From: Chitinophagales bacterium
Lineage (GTDB): Bacteria; Bacteroidota; Bacteroidia; Chitinophagales; Chitinophagaceae
Reading direction: 5' to 3'
Length of the DNA: 54,457 bases
Assembly (NCBI GenBank): GCA_025353485.1
Contig: JANXQO010000029.1
Span: forward strand, 1-54,457
Part shown: positions 1 through 7,903 of the stretch, in pieces
Layout: each line of letters starts with the position of its first letter
How positions within the stretch are numbered: the first letter of the stretch is position 1
Notes under the pieces: model-generated
The model's input: the letters and a program-made list of their open reading frames with translations, nothing else
Told to the model about the DNA's origin: nothing
Database searches by the model: none
Position numbers and translations under genes: made by a program

Positions 1-36
1 TATCCTTACAAAAACAACTTAATCTCTTATCAATTT

Positions 37-933
37 TTAGGGGGTCAATTTGAAATGGCGCAAGGGGGTCAGCTTGCTGTGGCGAAGGGGGGTCAATTTA
101 CCGTGGGGAGAGGGGGTCAATTTGCGTGGTTTTTCCACTGTGAGCATAGCCATATCGGTAAATGCAAGTCCTGTATAACATTGGAAAACAAACATATCCT
201 TAACCACCTGTAAACGCTCAATCCTGAAAGTTTTTTGCTCCAAAGCACTTAACTCATCTTTATCAAGGTATACCTTCTCATTGACCTGATAAGGGGTCTT
301 AAAACCATCAAAGGGGCTTTTATCAAGCCATCCATTGGATATGCCGAGATTAATAACCCGCTTAAGGTTTTTACAATGCTTAGCTGCCGTATTTTGAGCA
401 TTATGCTCTTCCGTTTTCAGGTAAAAATCAAAGTCATAAATAAACTTCTTCTGAAGGTCCTTTAGTCGGATATCTTTTCTGTTATATACCTTCTGGATAA
501 ATCTATCAAGCTTGTTTTTTGTTACCTGATACTTTTTGAGGGTTGGTAAAGCATAATCACCTCCAAGCTTTGCCTGCATCTGTTCGTTGTGGTATGTAAC
601 CAATTGAAGGATGGTAACAGTGGATTCATTTTTACCATTATACCTACTCAATAATTCGAAAAGATTTACCTCTTCCTTCTGCAGCAGCTCATTAAATATG
701 CCCTTTATTTTATTTGCTGTTGTTTGAATATAGTTATTGATTTGATGGGCATTTTCATCCTTTCCACGGACCCTACCCTTCAGCCTGTCCCATTTACTTA
801 AAGGAATGAACTGTCCCGTAGAAAATTGCACTCTTTGTCCTTTATAGTTAACCCTAACCATTAAAGGTGCTGTGCCTGCCTTGTTAACTCTTGCTTTGTA
901 AATCCAAAATAGGATTTTGATGTTGTTGCTCAT
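37..933 (-). pseudogene. Truncated tyrosine-type site-specific integrase
   Basis: The open frame encodes 298 residues, of which about the first 267 are integrase. Residues 1-60 match the Arm DNA-binding domain of Bacteroidota integrases (VRVNYKGQ, then a GQFIPLSKW turn). Residues 90-215 fit the SAM-like core-binding domain. The catalytic domain starts at about 220 and stops soon after the CYTGLAFTDMAML segment. The Ala in TGLA sits where many family members have the first catalytic Arg. The His-x-x-Arg, His and Tyr motifs are absent, because the sequence switches into the 24-bp IS repeats, read as an eight-residue KLTP repeat. The product cannot be an active recombinase. It sits 180 bases from the 3' end of a tRNA gene, the usual arrangement for an element integrated at a tRNA. 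Confidence 0.85.
40..133. mobile_element. End of an insertion sequence (IS21-like terminal repeats)
   Basis: An exact 24-bp period runs through 40-63, 64-87 and 88-111, with a partial fourth unit from 112. Each unit opens with GGGGGTCA and most continue ATTT. The repeat array is fused to the 3' side of a truncated integrase, and integrase-like sequence begins at about 134. Multiple short direct repeats at the tip are known for IS21-family elements, where they bind IstA. Assigning it to IS21 is inference, because no transposase lies in the window; the body would be to the left of base 1. Confidence 0.55.
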
Positions 934-1014
934 AATTTGAATGTTTTAAAAGTGAAGAAATTCACGCAGGAACTTTGAGATTTAAACAGCTTAACAGGAG
1001 ATAGGTAAAAGTGT

Positions 1015-1063
1015 TACCTTTTTTAAAATGGGTATGTTACCTTTTTTGATACCTTTTTTAAAA
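1015..1063. repeat. Three iterons, TACCTTTTTT
   Basis: TACCTTTTTTAAAA occurs at 1015-1028 and 1050-1063, and TACCTTTTTT also at 1038-1047. They lie between the integrase start and the tRNA. Repeats in this position are commonly arm-type integrase binding sites, but that role is inferred from position only. Confidence 0.45.
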
Positions 1064-1068
1064 CAAAA

Positions 1069-1097
1069 AAGCCTATAAACACTGAGTTTATAAGCTT
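1069..1097 (-). terminator. Rho-independent terminator of the CAT tRNA
   Basis: The arms at 1069-1080 and 1086-1097 pair over about 11 of 12 positions around the loop ACTGA. Read on the minus strand, the hairpin follows the tRNA 3' end and is followed by a run of six T. Confidence 0.7.
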
Positions 1098-1112
1098 AAT
1101 ACTACTGAAAAG

Positions 1113-1186
1113 TGGGCCCACCAGGACTTGAACCTGGGACCACCTGATTATGAGTCAGGTGCTCTAACCAACTGAGCTATAGGCCC
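1113..1186 (-). tRNA. tRNA with CAT anticodon, probably tRNA-Ile2
   Basis: A 74-nt cloverleaf with acceptor arms GGGCCTA and TGGGCCC, discriminator A, D-arm AGCTCAGTTGGTTAGAGC and T-loop GGTTCAAGTCC. The anticodon CAT is at 1150-1152 inside an ACTCATAATC loop region. CAT fits either elongator tRNA-Met or the tRNA-Ile whose C34 becomes lysidine. The body resembles the isoleucine type as I recall it, but I cannot exclude Met. No CCA is encoded. An integrase remnant faces its 3' end, so it is a likely integration site. Confidence 0.92.
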
Positions 1187-1387
1187 GCTCATTTTTTATG
1201 AGGGATGCAAATATAAATAAAAGGATGGATTATGATATTTGATAGAAATATATTCAAAATAAAAAATAGTATTCAGTTGAATTTATTTAAAAAATTAATA
1301 TTCATTTCAGGCATCAGCCATATTAATAACCGCCTTTTAACCTTTCATTAAAAATATTAACGTTTATTTTGTGCCTCAAAATCACTT

Positions 1388-2113
1388 ATGCAGAAATTTT
1401 TTTTACTCTCAGTAACTGTTTTATTATTCGGAACCATACAGGCACAGGACAACGGAAAAGTTTCCCGGAAAATAGATATCAGCAGCCGCCCGGGAGATCA
1501 TTTAATGATACAACTTTCATCTGATCATCTAACAGGAATGCCGGATAGTATCAGCAACCATCAAAGCGGATTTTCAAAAGGCATTAATGCTTATCTTATG
1601 TTAGATAAGCCATTTAAATCAAGCCCTAAATTTAGTATTGGGATAGGAATTGGTGTTGGAAGCAGCAACATCTCTTTTAAAAAAATGATTGTTGATATAA
1701 AATCAACAACAACAAAGCTTCCTTTCACCGCAGTTGATTCAGTCAATCATTTTAAAACATATAAACTATCACTTTCTTATTTAGAGGTACCACTGGAACT
1801 AAGATATTCCTCTGATCCTTTACAGTCAAACAAAAGCTTGAAATTTGCAATTGGTTTAAAAGCGGGAACTTTAATTAATGCTCATACAAAAGGGAAAGAC
1901 CTGCAAAATAAAAATAATACACTTGTATCCAGTTATACTGAAAAGGAAAATAGTAAAAAATATTTTAACGGCACACGCTTTATGGCAACGGCAAGGGTAG
2001 GGTATGGTATTTTTTCTTTATTTGGCGCTTACCAGTTAAACAATATTTTAAAAGATGTTGCAGGCCCACCAATAAAGATTTACCAGGTAGGTATTACAAT
2101 AAGCGGATTATAG
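1388..2113 (+). CDS. Putative outer-membrane beta-barrel protein
   Basis: A protein of 241 residues with a clear signal peptide, residues 1-20, ending in TIQAQ. The rest alternates polar and apolar residues, with short glycine-rich turns (FSIGIGIGVGSS near residue 65, then ATARVGYGIFSLFGAYQL near the end). This is the pattern of a small beta-barrel with 8-10 strands. No enzymatic motif is visible and I do not recognise a named family. It is a single gene, with its own terminator just downstream and a tRNA upstream on the other strand. The function is unknown; the outer-membrane location is inferred from the signal peptide and strand pattern. Confidence 0.8.
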   Translation: MQKFFLLSVTVLLFGTIQAQDNGKVSRKIDISSRPGDHLMIQLSSDHLTGMPDSISNHQSGFSKGINAYLMLDKPFKSSPKFSIGIGIGVGSSNISFKKMIVDIKSTTTKLPFTAVDSVNHFKTYKLSLSYLEVPLELRYSSDPLQSNKSLKFAIGLKAGTLINAHTKGKDLQNKNNTLVSSYTEKENSKKYFNGTRFMATARVGYGIFSLFGAYQLNNILKDVAGPPIKIYQVGITISGL

Positions 2114-2150
2114 CAATGCTCAGAATATTATATCAGAATATTTAAAGGAT

Positions 2151-2177
2151 AAAAGCGAATCAGTAAGATTCGCTTTT
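2151..2177 (+). terminator. Rho-independent terminator
   Basis: AAAAGCGAATC, loop AGTAA, then GATTCGCTTTT: an 11-bp perfect stem with a T tail, 37 bases after the barrel gene. Confidence 0.85.
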
Positions 2178-2225
2178 TGCATTAAGCAAAGTATCTCTGC
2201 GTATTTTTACATTTAAAAATTTAGA

Positions 2226-3416
2226 TTGATAGAAAAGAAAAGTATTATTCAGAAAAATATAAAAGCAGTGTTGGTTGGCTTAATTAATAAGGAGCAAACA
2301 GAACATTTGCTAAACGAATACCTTGATGAGCTTGCTTTTTTAGCAGAAACTGCCGGCGCAATAGCGGTTAAAAGATTTACACAGAGATTGCCTCATCCTG
2401 ACAGCAGAACTTTTATTGGCAAAGGCAAATTGGAAGAAATTAAAAAATATATTAAAGACAGGGATATTGAATTAGCCATTTTCGATGATGAATTAAGTGG
2501 CTCTCAAATTACCAATATTGAAAAGGAACTACAGGTAAAAACCATTGACCGCTCAGATCTTATTCTTGATATTTTTGCAGCAAGAGCCAAAACAGCACAG
2601 GCAAAAGTGCAGGTAGAGCTTGCGCAATATCAATATATTTTACCAAGATTAAAAGGTATGTGGAAACACCTTGAAAGATTGGGTGGTGGTATCGGAACAC
2701 GGGGTCCCGGTGAAACAGAAATTGAAACAGACAGAAGGATAGCCAGGGAGAAAATATCTCTCCTACGAAGACGCCTGGCCGAAATTGATAAGCAGGCTTT
2801 TACCCAGCGCAAAGACAGGGGAGAATTTATTCGTGTTGCATTAGTGGGTTATACAAATGTTGGCAAATCAACTTTAATGAACCTGCTTAGCAAGAGCGAT
2901 GTATTTGCAGAAAATAAATTATTTGCGACGCTGGATACAACAACACGTAAGGTTGTTTTCGGGCACTCGCCTTTTCTTTTAAGTGATACGGTTGGTTTTA
3001 TAAGAAAATTGCCGCACCATCTTATTGAAAGTTTTAAAAGCACTTTGGATGAAGTTAGGGAAGCCGACATTTTATTGCATGTGGTTGATATTTCTCATCC
3101 ACAATATGAAGAGCAATATGCGGTAGTAAATAAAACCCTACAGGAATTGGGATGTCTTGAAAAGCCTACTATCACTATCTTTAATAAGATGGATATGTAT
3201 GAAAAGAATACATTTGATAAGTGGCTGGAAGAAGATGTAAAGAAAGAAATTCTGCGTGAGTTAAAAAAAAAATGGGAAAGAGAAACAAATGGGAATTGTG
3301 TTTTTGTTTCTGCTACTGAAAAACAAAATATAGATGAGCTAAGACAAACTATCTTAAATAAAGTAAGAGAAATTTACCAGATACGGTATCCTTATAAAGC
3401 TGAATTTTTCTTTTAA
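2226..3416 (+). CDS. hflX: GTPase HflX
   Basis: A 396-residue ribosome-associated GTPase, thought to split or rescue stalled ribosomes. The N-terminal HflX domain includes the RTFIGKGKLEEI segment at 61-72. The glycine-rich hinge RLGGGIGTRGPGETEIE at 151-167 is a family hallmark. The G domain has P-loop GYTNVGKST (208-216), DTVGFI (254-259) and NKMD (320-323). The start is TTG; it gives the usual MIEKK beginning and no in-frame ATG lies nearby upstream. The stop overlaps the start of the Rieske gene by one base (TAATG), so the two are translationally coupled. Confidence 0.96.
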   Translation: MIEKKSIIQKNIKAVLVGLINKEQTEHLLNEYLDELAFLAETAGAIAVKRFTQRLPHPDSRTFIGKGKLEEIKKYIKDRDIELAIFDDELSGSQITNIEKELQVKTIDRSDLILDIFAARAKTAQAKVQVELAQYQYILPRLKGMWKHLERLGGGIGTRGPGETEIETDRRIAREKISLLRRRLAEIDKQAFTQRKDRGEFIRVALVGYTNVGKSTLMNLLSKSDVFAENKLFATLDTTTRKVVFGHSPFLLSDTVGFIRKLPHHLIESFKSTLDEVREADILLHVVDISHPQYEEQYAVVNKTLQELGCLEKPTITIFNKMDMYEKNTFDKWLEEDVKKEILRELKKKWERETNGNCVFVSATEKQNIDELRQTILNKVREIYQIRYPYKAEFFF

Positions 3417-3775
3417 TGAGGAGGAATAAAAAATACAAATGGTATAAAATTGCTGACACAGAAAGTGAATTGAATTTTCCATCAAATAATTTATTACAAA
3501 TAGAAGTAGCAGGAAAAAATATATGCATTGCCAAAGGAAAGGAGTTATATGCATGCACTGCCAAATGTCCTCATGCAGGCGGAATTATCGCAGATGGTTT
3601 TATTGACCAATCAGATGTTGTTACCTGTCCGTTGCATCGGTATAAATTCTGTTTGCAAAATGGGAGAAATATTAGTGGTGAAGGGTATTATTTAAAAACC
3701 TATCCTGTACAAATTACAAGTGATGGAGTATTTATCGGCATTGAAGAGACAGGATTATTGAGCTGGCTAAAATAA
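3416..3775 (+). CDS. Rieske (2Fe-2S) protein
   Basis: A 119-residue soluble ferredoxin-like Rieske protein. The cluster ligands are complete: C-P-H at 51-53 and C-P-L-H at 71-74, seventeen residues apart, in the order of Rieske domains of dioxygenase ferredoxins. There is no signal peptide or membrane anchor, so it should be cytoplasmic and carry electrons. Its partner oxygenase or reductase is not in the window. It is coupled to hflX by a one-base overlap, an arrangement that does not explain its role. Confidence 0.9.
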   Translation: MRRNKKYKWYKIADTESELNFPSNNLLQIEVAGKNICIAKGKELYACTAKCPHAGGIIADGFIDQSDVVTCPLHRYKFCLQNGRNISGEGYYLKTYPVQITSDGVFIGIEETGLLSWLK

Positions 3776-3784
3776 ATACATTTG

Positions 3785-3818
3785 TATTTTTGTTGCAACC
3801 TAAAAACCTCTATTTTTG
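3785..3818 (+). promoter_or_regulatory. Promoter of tRNA-Asn, two -7 boxes
   Basis: TATTTTTG occurs at 3785-3792 and 3811-3818, both perfect matches to the Bacteroidota -7 consensus TAnnTTTG. TTTG at 3789-3792 lies 18 bases before the second box, as expected for a -33 element. The second box ends 13 bases before the mature tRNA. Confidence 0.75.
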
Positions 3819-3831
3819 CAACCCAATAAAT

Positions 3832-3905
3832 TCCTCCTTAGCTCAGTTGGTTAGAGCATCTGACTGTTAATCAGAGGGTCCCCCGTTCAAGTCGGGGAGG
3901 GGGAG
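3832..3905 (+). tRNA. tRNA-Asn (GTT)
   Basis: A 74-nt cloverleaf. Acceptor TCCTCCT pairs with AGGGGGA (one T-G wobble) and the discriminator is G, as in asparagine tRNAs. The anticodon GTT is at 3866-3868 in CTGACTGTTAATCAG, and the T-arm is CCCCG-TTCAAGT-CGGGG. CCA is not encoded. Confidence 0.97.
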
Positions 3906-3909
3906 CAAT

Positions 3910-3944
3910 AAAAAGGGTTTTGTAAGTCTTACAAAACCCTTTTT
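3910..3944. terminator. Bidirectional terminator
   Basis: A near-perfect 17-bp inverted repeat (3910-3926 with 3928-3944) has A and T runs at its outer ends. It sits between tRNA-Asn on the plus strand and a minus-strand gene ending at 3958, so it can stop transcription from both sides. Confidence 0.85.
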
Positions 3945-3957
3945 AATTTATAATTTA

Positions 3958-4950
3958 TTAACTGAACAATCCTCCTTTTTTAAAACTCCGCACTGCTTCT
4001 CCAATCTTAAAACCATTGTTATAAATTTCAATCTTGTAATCGCCTGGCAAAAAATTTTGAGTTTTTGCCAATTCAATTTGCACCTGCTTACGTTCGCCTT
4101 GTTTATAATCAACTTCAACTTTTTTAGTTGCCGATTTCTCCACTCCATCTCTTGTCACAAATTTTGCTGCCCCTTCAGGTATTACAATTACTGAACCATC
4201 TGGTGCAATAATATTTATATAAATCTCTTTCAATCCGCTTTGCGTTATCCTGTTCTCATCCAGATCAAAAGAAATCTTCAATTTATCTACACGCTTAGCT
4301 GTTGTAGTTTCTTTTTCTTTACCGTTACCTCTTTCTTTTACACCGGTAACATTTAAATTTGAAGCGTGTAAAGTGGAACCAATATCAATTATATGTTCTC
4401 TGTCTTTTATTACCGTTTTAGCAGAATCAAAATTCTTTCTTACGACATCTCTTTCTACAGTAACCACTCTCTTTTCTTCTGTCAACTGAAGATTGTCATT
4501 TTTTAATTTTTCAATCTCTGCGGTATAAGTTTCTATATTACCTTTTAGTTGCTTAATTAATCTTCTTGCTTCTGCAAGCTGTGCACCGGATGCATTTTTA
4601 TCATTTATTATTTTTTGAACTCTTGCCTTAAGGTCTTGAATATCCTTATCTTTTGTTTTTAATAAACTATCTGCTCTTGCATTGGTACTTTTAAGCATGT
4701 CCAGGCTCATCACTGCATTATTTAACTCAAGTTGCAGATCATTTTTAGATGAGTCACTTGTACCTAACTGCATTGCCAGTTGTTGTGATTGTTGATTTGA
4801 TTTACTCTTATCCCATATTACATATGCCCATGTACCTGCTAAAGCAGCTATTAACAGGCCTAATACTAAGCCTTTGTAATTGTAATTGCGCTTTTTAGGT
4901 AAAGGCTTTTGTTCGGGAATGTTGGGGGTTGGAAAATTTTCAAAGCTCAT
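3958..4950 (-). CDS. Membrane-anchored coiled-coil protein, unknown function
   Basis: A protein of 330 residues. Residues 1-26 are a proline- and lysine-rich cytoplasmic tail, and 27-46 form one membrane helix (GLVLGLLIAALAGTWAYVIW). From about 55 to 190 there is a long coiled coil rich in Lys, Glu, Asp and Leu (DKDIQDLKARVQKI, IEKLKNDNLQLTEEKRVV). The C-terminal 110 residues look like a beta-rich domain (QIELAKTQNFLPGDYKIEIYNNGFKIGE). The topology suggests a periplasmic spacer or sensor. I do not recognise a named family and no catalytic motif is visible. It converges on tRNA-Asn and shares the terminator with it. Confidence 0.8.
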   Translation of the reverse strand: MSFENFPTPNIPEQKPLPKKRNYNYKGLVLGLLIAALAGTWAYVIWDKSKSNQQSQQLAMQLGTSDSSKNDLQLELNNAVMSLDMLKSTNARADSLLKTKDKDIQDLKARVQKIINDKNASGAQLAEARRLIKQLKGNIETYTAEIEKLKNDNLQLTEEKRVVTVERDVVRKNFDSAKTVIKDREHIIDIGSTLHASNLNVTGVKERGNGKEKETTTAKRVDKLKISFDLDENRITQSGLKEIYINIIAPDGSVIVIPEGAAKFVTRDGVEKSATKKVEVDYKQGERKQVQIELAKTQNFLPGDYKIEIYNNGFKIGEAVRSFKKGGLFS

Positions 4951-5159
4951 TTTAATTTTAATTTTTACGGTTAAAAATGGATTCTATCAGCGGGTTTACT
5001 ATATATTTTCCAGAATCATGCCAGCAGTAAGATATTAATCCCGTATCCGGTATTTTAAGATTTCTTTTAGAATATCGTCAATAAAAACTTTGTTTAAAAA
5101 AAAGAGTTAAGCATTTTTTTCAATTCTTATTTATATTAGATGAGCCAAAACATAGTTTT

Positions 5160-6122
5160 ATGAAAAAAGTATTTAAAGTAGTATTGATAATCATTGTTGT
5201 AATAGTAGTAGTGGTTGGTATATTAGCTTCTTATATAGCTTTAAGAAGCATTCCTAAATATACTGCAGAGGAAATTGATATAAAAGTGGAATCAACGCCT
5301 GCACGGGTTTTACAGGGAACAAAGCTCGCATCAATGTTATGCCGCAATTGCCATTATAATGATGCTACACAAAAGTTTACCGGTAAAGAATTAAAAGAAG
5401 CGCCGCAATTCGGAACGATTCATACTGCTAATATTACACAGGATACTGTTGCAGGCATTGGTAAATGGAGTGATGGGGATATAATTTATCTGATACGCAC
5501 CGGAATAAAACCTGATGGACAATATATTCCTCCATACATGCCTAAGCTCATTCATATTTCGGATGAAGATATTTATTCAATTGTAGCTTTTTTACGTTCA
5601 TCCAATAACTGGGTGCAGGCTGATAATACCCGTCAGCCAAAATCGAAGCCCTCTTTTCTAACTAAATTTTTAATTACTATTGGCGCTGCAAAACCTTTTG
5701 ATTATCCAAAAGAAAAAATTCCTGCATCTGATACAACCGACCTTGTTAAATGGGGAAAATACATTTCATGTTATCAGTTAGAATGCTTCTCGTGCCACTC
5801 AAAAGATTTTGCAAAGAATGATTTTTACACTCCTGAAAAATCTACCGGGTTCTTTGGTGGTGGAAATGAAATATTCAACCAGGAAGGTAAAAAACTGGTA
5901 ACATTAAATATTACCATGGATGAAAACACCGGTATTGGAACCTGGACAGAAGAACAATTTATTAAAGCAGTGAGATCGGGTGTGGTTCCAAATAATAAAC
6001 CCGCTCTTAGATATCCAATGCAGCCATATAGCAACTTAACTGATATAGAAGTGAAAGCTATTTATGTATATTTAAAAACAATTCCTAAACTAAATCACAA
6101 GGTTGAAAGAAAATTTGATTGA
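5160..6122 (+). CDS. Di-haem cytochrome c, membrane anchored
   Basis: A 320-residue protein with an N-terminal membrane helix (residues 5-28) and two c-type haem motifs, CRNCH at 61-65 and CFSCH at 209-213. Likely axial Met ligands follow in YMP (about 126-128) and RYPMQPY (about 284-290). The two halves look like tandem cytochrome c domains. The periplasmic domain would carry electrons, perhaps to a dehydrogenase or terminal oxidase not in this window. It is monocistronic, with a terminator at 6256-6274. Confidence 0.9.
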   Translation: MKKVFKVVLIIIVVIVVVVGILASYIALRSIPKYTAEEIDIKVESTPARVLQGTKLASMLCRNCHYNDATQKFTGKELKEAPQFGTIHTANITQDTVAGIGKWSDGDIIYLIRTGIKPDGQYIPPYMPKLIHISDEDIYSIVAFLRSSNNWVQADNTRQPKSKPSFLTKFLITIGAAKPFDYPKEKIPASDTTDLVKWGKYISCYQLECFSCHSKDFAKNDFYTPEKSTGFFGGGNEIFNQEGKKLVTLNITMDENTGIGTWTEEQFIKAVRSGVVPNNKPALRYPMQPYSNLTDIEVKAIYVYLKTIPKLNHKVERKFD

Positions 6123-6255
6123 ACGGGGGTGATTAAATCTATCTGAATAAATTCTTGAAATATTCCCGGGCTGCTGCTGCTTAATCGTAAACCCTCTTGG
6201 TAAACTTACTACCTAAACGCTGTACTTGTACTGAATTATATTACCGCAATAAAAT

Positions 6256-6274
6256 TTGCCTGCCTCTCAGGCAA
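6256..6274 (+). terminator. Probable terminator after cytochrome c gene
   Basis: TTGCCTG, loop CCTCT, CAGGCAA: a 7-bp perfect stem followed by TAATTATTTTTA. Confidence 0.65.
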
Positions 6275-6348
6275 TAATTATTTTTATATAACGCTTATAG
6301 ATTTATCCATTTGATCCTTTGATTTCTTAACCCTGAAAAACCACAACT

Positions 6349-7113
6349 TTGCTAAGATATTTACAATTACCAATAGCATTTCTATTTGCATTCCCTACAT
6401 TTATTAACTTCTCCTTTTCGTATAAAGAAAATAATTTTTCACATAATTTAAGTGTCCTTACTGCTACTAATGATTCTGCAATTTCCAAAATTTTTATCTC
6501 CGGAGAACCTGTAAAAACCCAAACTTCTGATGTATATACTTTAATGAATCTTGAGAAGAAAGGATTATCAAAAGAGGTATTTGATCTTGCTTTAAAAGGA
6601 TATAATAATCTTATTCAAAAAAAATTAGTGCACAATAAAAATATTATTACAGTTATTGATTTCAGCAAAGCATCCAATCAAAAGAGGTTGTATGTTATTG
6701 ATCTAAAAAAAAACATGGTGATGTTTCAATCTTTGGTTGCTCATGGCCGTAATTCAGGGCTGGAGTATGCAACAAGTTTTTCCAACGAAAATGATTCACA
6801 CAAAAGCAGCATTGGCTTTTATATAACACTAAATACATATTCAGGAGATTGTGGTTACGCATTAAAATTAAAAGGTTGCGAAAAAGGATTTAATGATCAT
6901 GCTTACAACAGGGCGATTGTTATGCATGGCAGCGAATATGTAACTGAACAATTTTTAAAAAGCAATGGCTTTTTAGGAAGAAGTTTTGGATGCCCGGCGT
7001 TACCTGAAAAAATAAGTAAAAAAATTATTGATGTTATTAAGAATGGCAGTTGCCTGTTCGTATATCATCCAACACAAAAATATTTGTTGACCTCTCCAAT
7101 ACTGCACGGATAA
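6349..7113 (+). CDS. Murein L,D-transpeptidase catalytic domain protein
   Basis: A secreted protein of 254 residues; residues 1-24 form a signal peptide. The catalytic segment matches the YkuD_2 type: HG at 193-194, then GRSFGCPAL with the nucleophile Cys215. Such enzymes make or break peptide cross-links in peptidoglycan, or attach proteins to it. The start is TTG; an in-frame stop lies at 6334-6336 and no ATG gives a signal peptide, so TTG is the only workable start. CAACTTTG at 6344-6351 resembles a -7 promoter box and overlaps the start, which leaves some doubt about the exact N-terminus. Confidence 0.85.
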   Translation: MLRYLQLPIAFLFAFPTFINFSFSYKENNFSHNLSVLTATNDSAISKIFISGEPVKTQTSDVYTLMNLEKKGLSKEVFDLALKGYNNLIQKKLVHNKNIITVIDFSKASNQKRLYVIDLKKNMVMFQSLVAHGRNSGLEYATSFSNENDSHKSSIGFYITLNTYSGDCGYALKLKGCEKGFNDHAYNRAIVMHGSEYVTEQFLKSNGFLGRSFGCPALPEKISKKIIDVIKNGSCLFVYHPTQKYLLTSPILHG

Positions 7114-7183
7114 TTACAACAGAATGGCACATGATCCTAAAGATTTTTTGTTAGGCACAACAGGAGAACACCAACAACCAACC

Positions 7184-7211
7184 CCCCGACTAACCTCGGG
7201 GTATTTTTTTT
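7184..7211. terminator. Rho-independent terminator
   Basis: CCCCGA, loop CTAACC, TCGGGG (7184-7201), then a T-run to 7211. It lies between the L,D-transpeptidase gene and the convergent gene at 7210. Confidence 0.8.
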
Positions 7212-7887
7212 ATAAGAGAAAAGCAGCACTTATAAATTGACAAAAAAATCCTAACAATAATCCCAGATAAATATCTTTTGAGGTATGATCACTCACTATC
7301 AGTCTTGAAGTGCAAACAATACCGGTAATAAAAATTGCGATCATTAATGGCAATGTAAAGGGAGGGGATGGATGGGTGTTTAAAACAACAATCAGTAAGC
7401 CCAGCATGCCACCACAGCCAATAGCATGCATGCTTATTTTAAAATAAATATTGGCGATCAGTGCAGCTGATGATGCAAGAAAAACACCAAAAGTAAAAGC
7501 GGTAAGTATCTGAGGTATCTCAGCCTGGTTGCGGAAAACAAGATACATCCAGAAAAAAAATATTCCTGCTGCCATGTATGGTATTATCCTGTCTTTTTGC
7601 TTTTTTAAAAAGATAGAATCAATAAATCCTACACCCTTTAATAATAATACAGTTACAGCCGGAAAGAAAATCATGTTTAAAGTCATCTGGAGCATTACCC
7701 ACGTTTTTGCTTTTTCTCCAAAGCCTGTAAAATAGCTGTGGTGTATAAATACCAGATACCAGGCTACATATAAAGGAATAAATAAAGGATGAAAAACGTA
7801 TGAAAATATTTTTGCAAATATTTTTATAATTCCCGGATGCTTATAAATATTTTTTGATTCAAGATCTGTGGCGTATGCATTATCCAT
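7210..7887 (-). CDS. PAP2-like integral membrane protein
   Basis: A 225-residue protein with about six membrane helices. Phosphatidic-acid phosphatase type 2 motifs can be traced: KKQKDRIIP near 95-103 for motif 1, SMH at 152-154 for motif 2, and SRLIVSDHTSKD at 194-205, which fits the SRx5Hx3D motif 3 exactly (R195, H201, D205). Motifs 1 and 2 are shortened relative to the classic KxxxxxxRP and PSGH. Substrates of this family are lipid phosphates or pyrophosphates such as undecaprenyl-PP. The substrate here is unknown. It lies directly downstream of rpoN on the same strand (16-bp gap), so the two are probably co-transcribed. Confidence 0.65.
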   Translation of the reverse strand: MDNAYATDLESKNIYKHPGIIKIFAKIFSYVFHPLFIPLYVAWYLVFIHHSYFTGFGEKAKTWVMLQMTLNMIFFPAVTVLLLKGVGFIDSIFLKKQKDRIIPYMAAGIFFFWMYLVFRNQAEIPQILTAFTFGVFLASSAALIANIYFKISMHAIGCGGMLGLLIVVLNTHPSPPFTLPLMIAIFITGIVCTSRLIVSDHTSKDIYLGLLLGFFCQFISAAFLL

Positions 7888-7903
7888 AATGAGAAGTATT
7901 CGT

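Noticed and set aside
40-111. Short tandem array considered as a CRISPR array
   Set aside because: There are no unique spacers and the units abut at 24 bp; it fits a transposon end.
1187-1387. Gap between the CAT tRNA and the barrel gene
   Set aside because: It is AT-rich, and no gene, RNA or hairpin beyond the tRNA is visible.
3349-3564. Minus-strand frames of 66-71 codons
   Set aside because: They are shadows of hflX and the Rieske gene with no family features.
4951-5159. Gap between the coiled-coil gene and the cytochrome gene
   Set aside because: I looked for small genes, RNA or a riboswitch and saw only AT-rich leader sequence.
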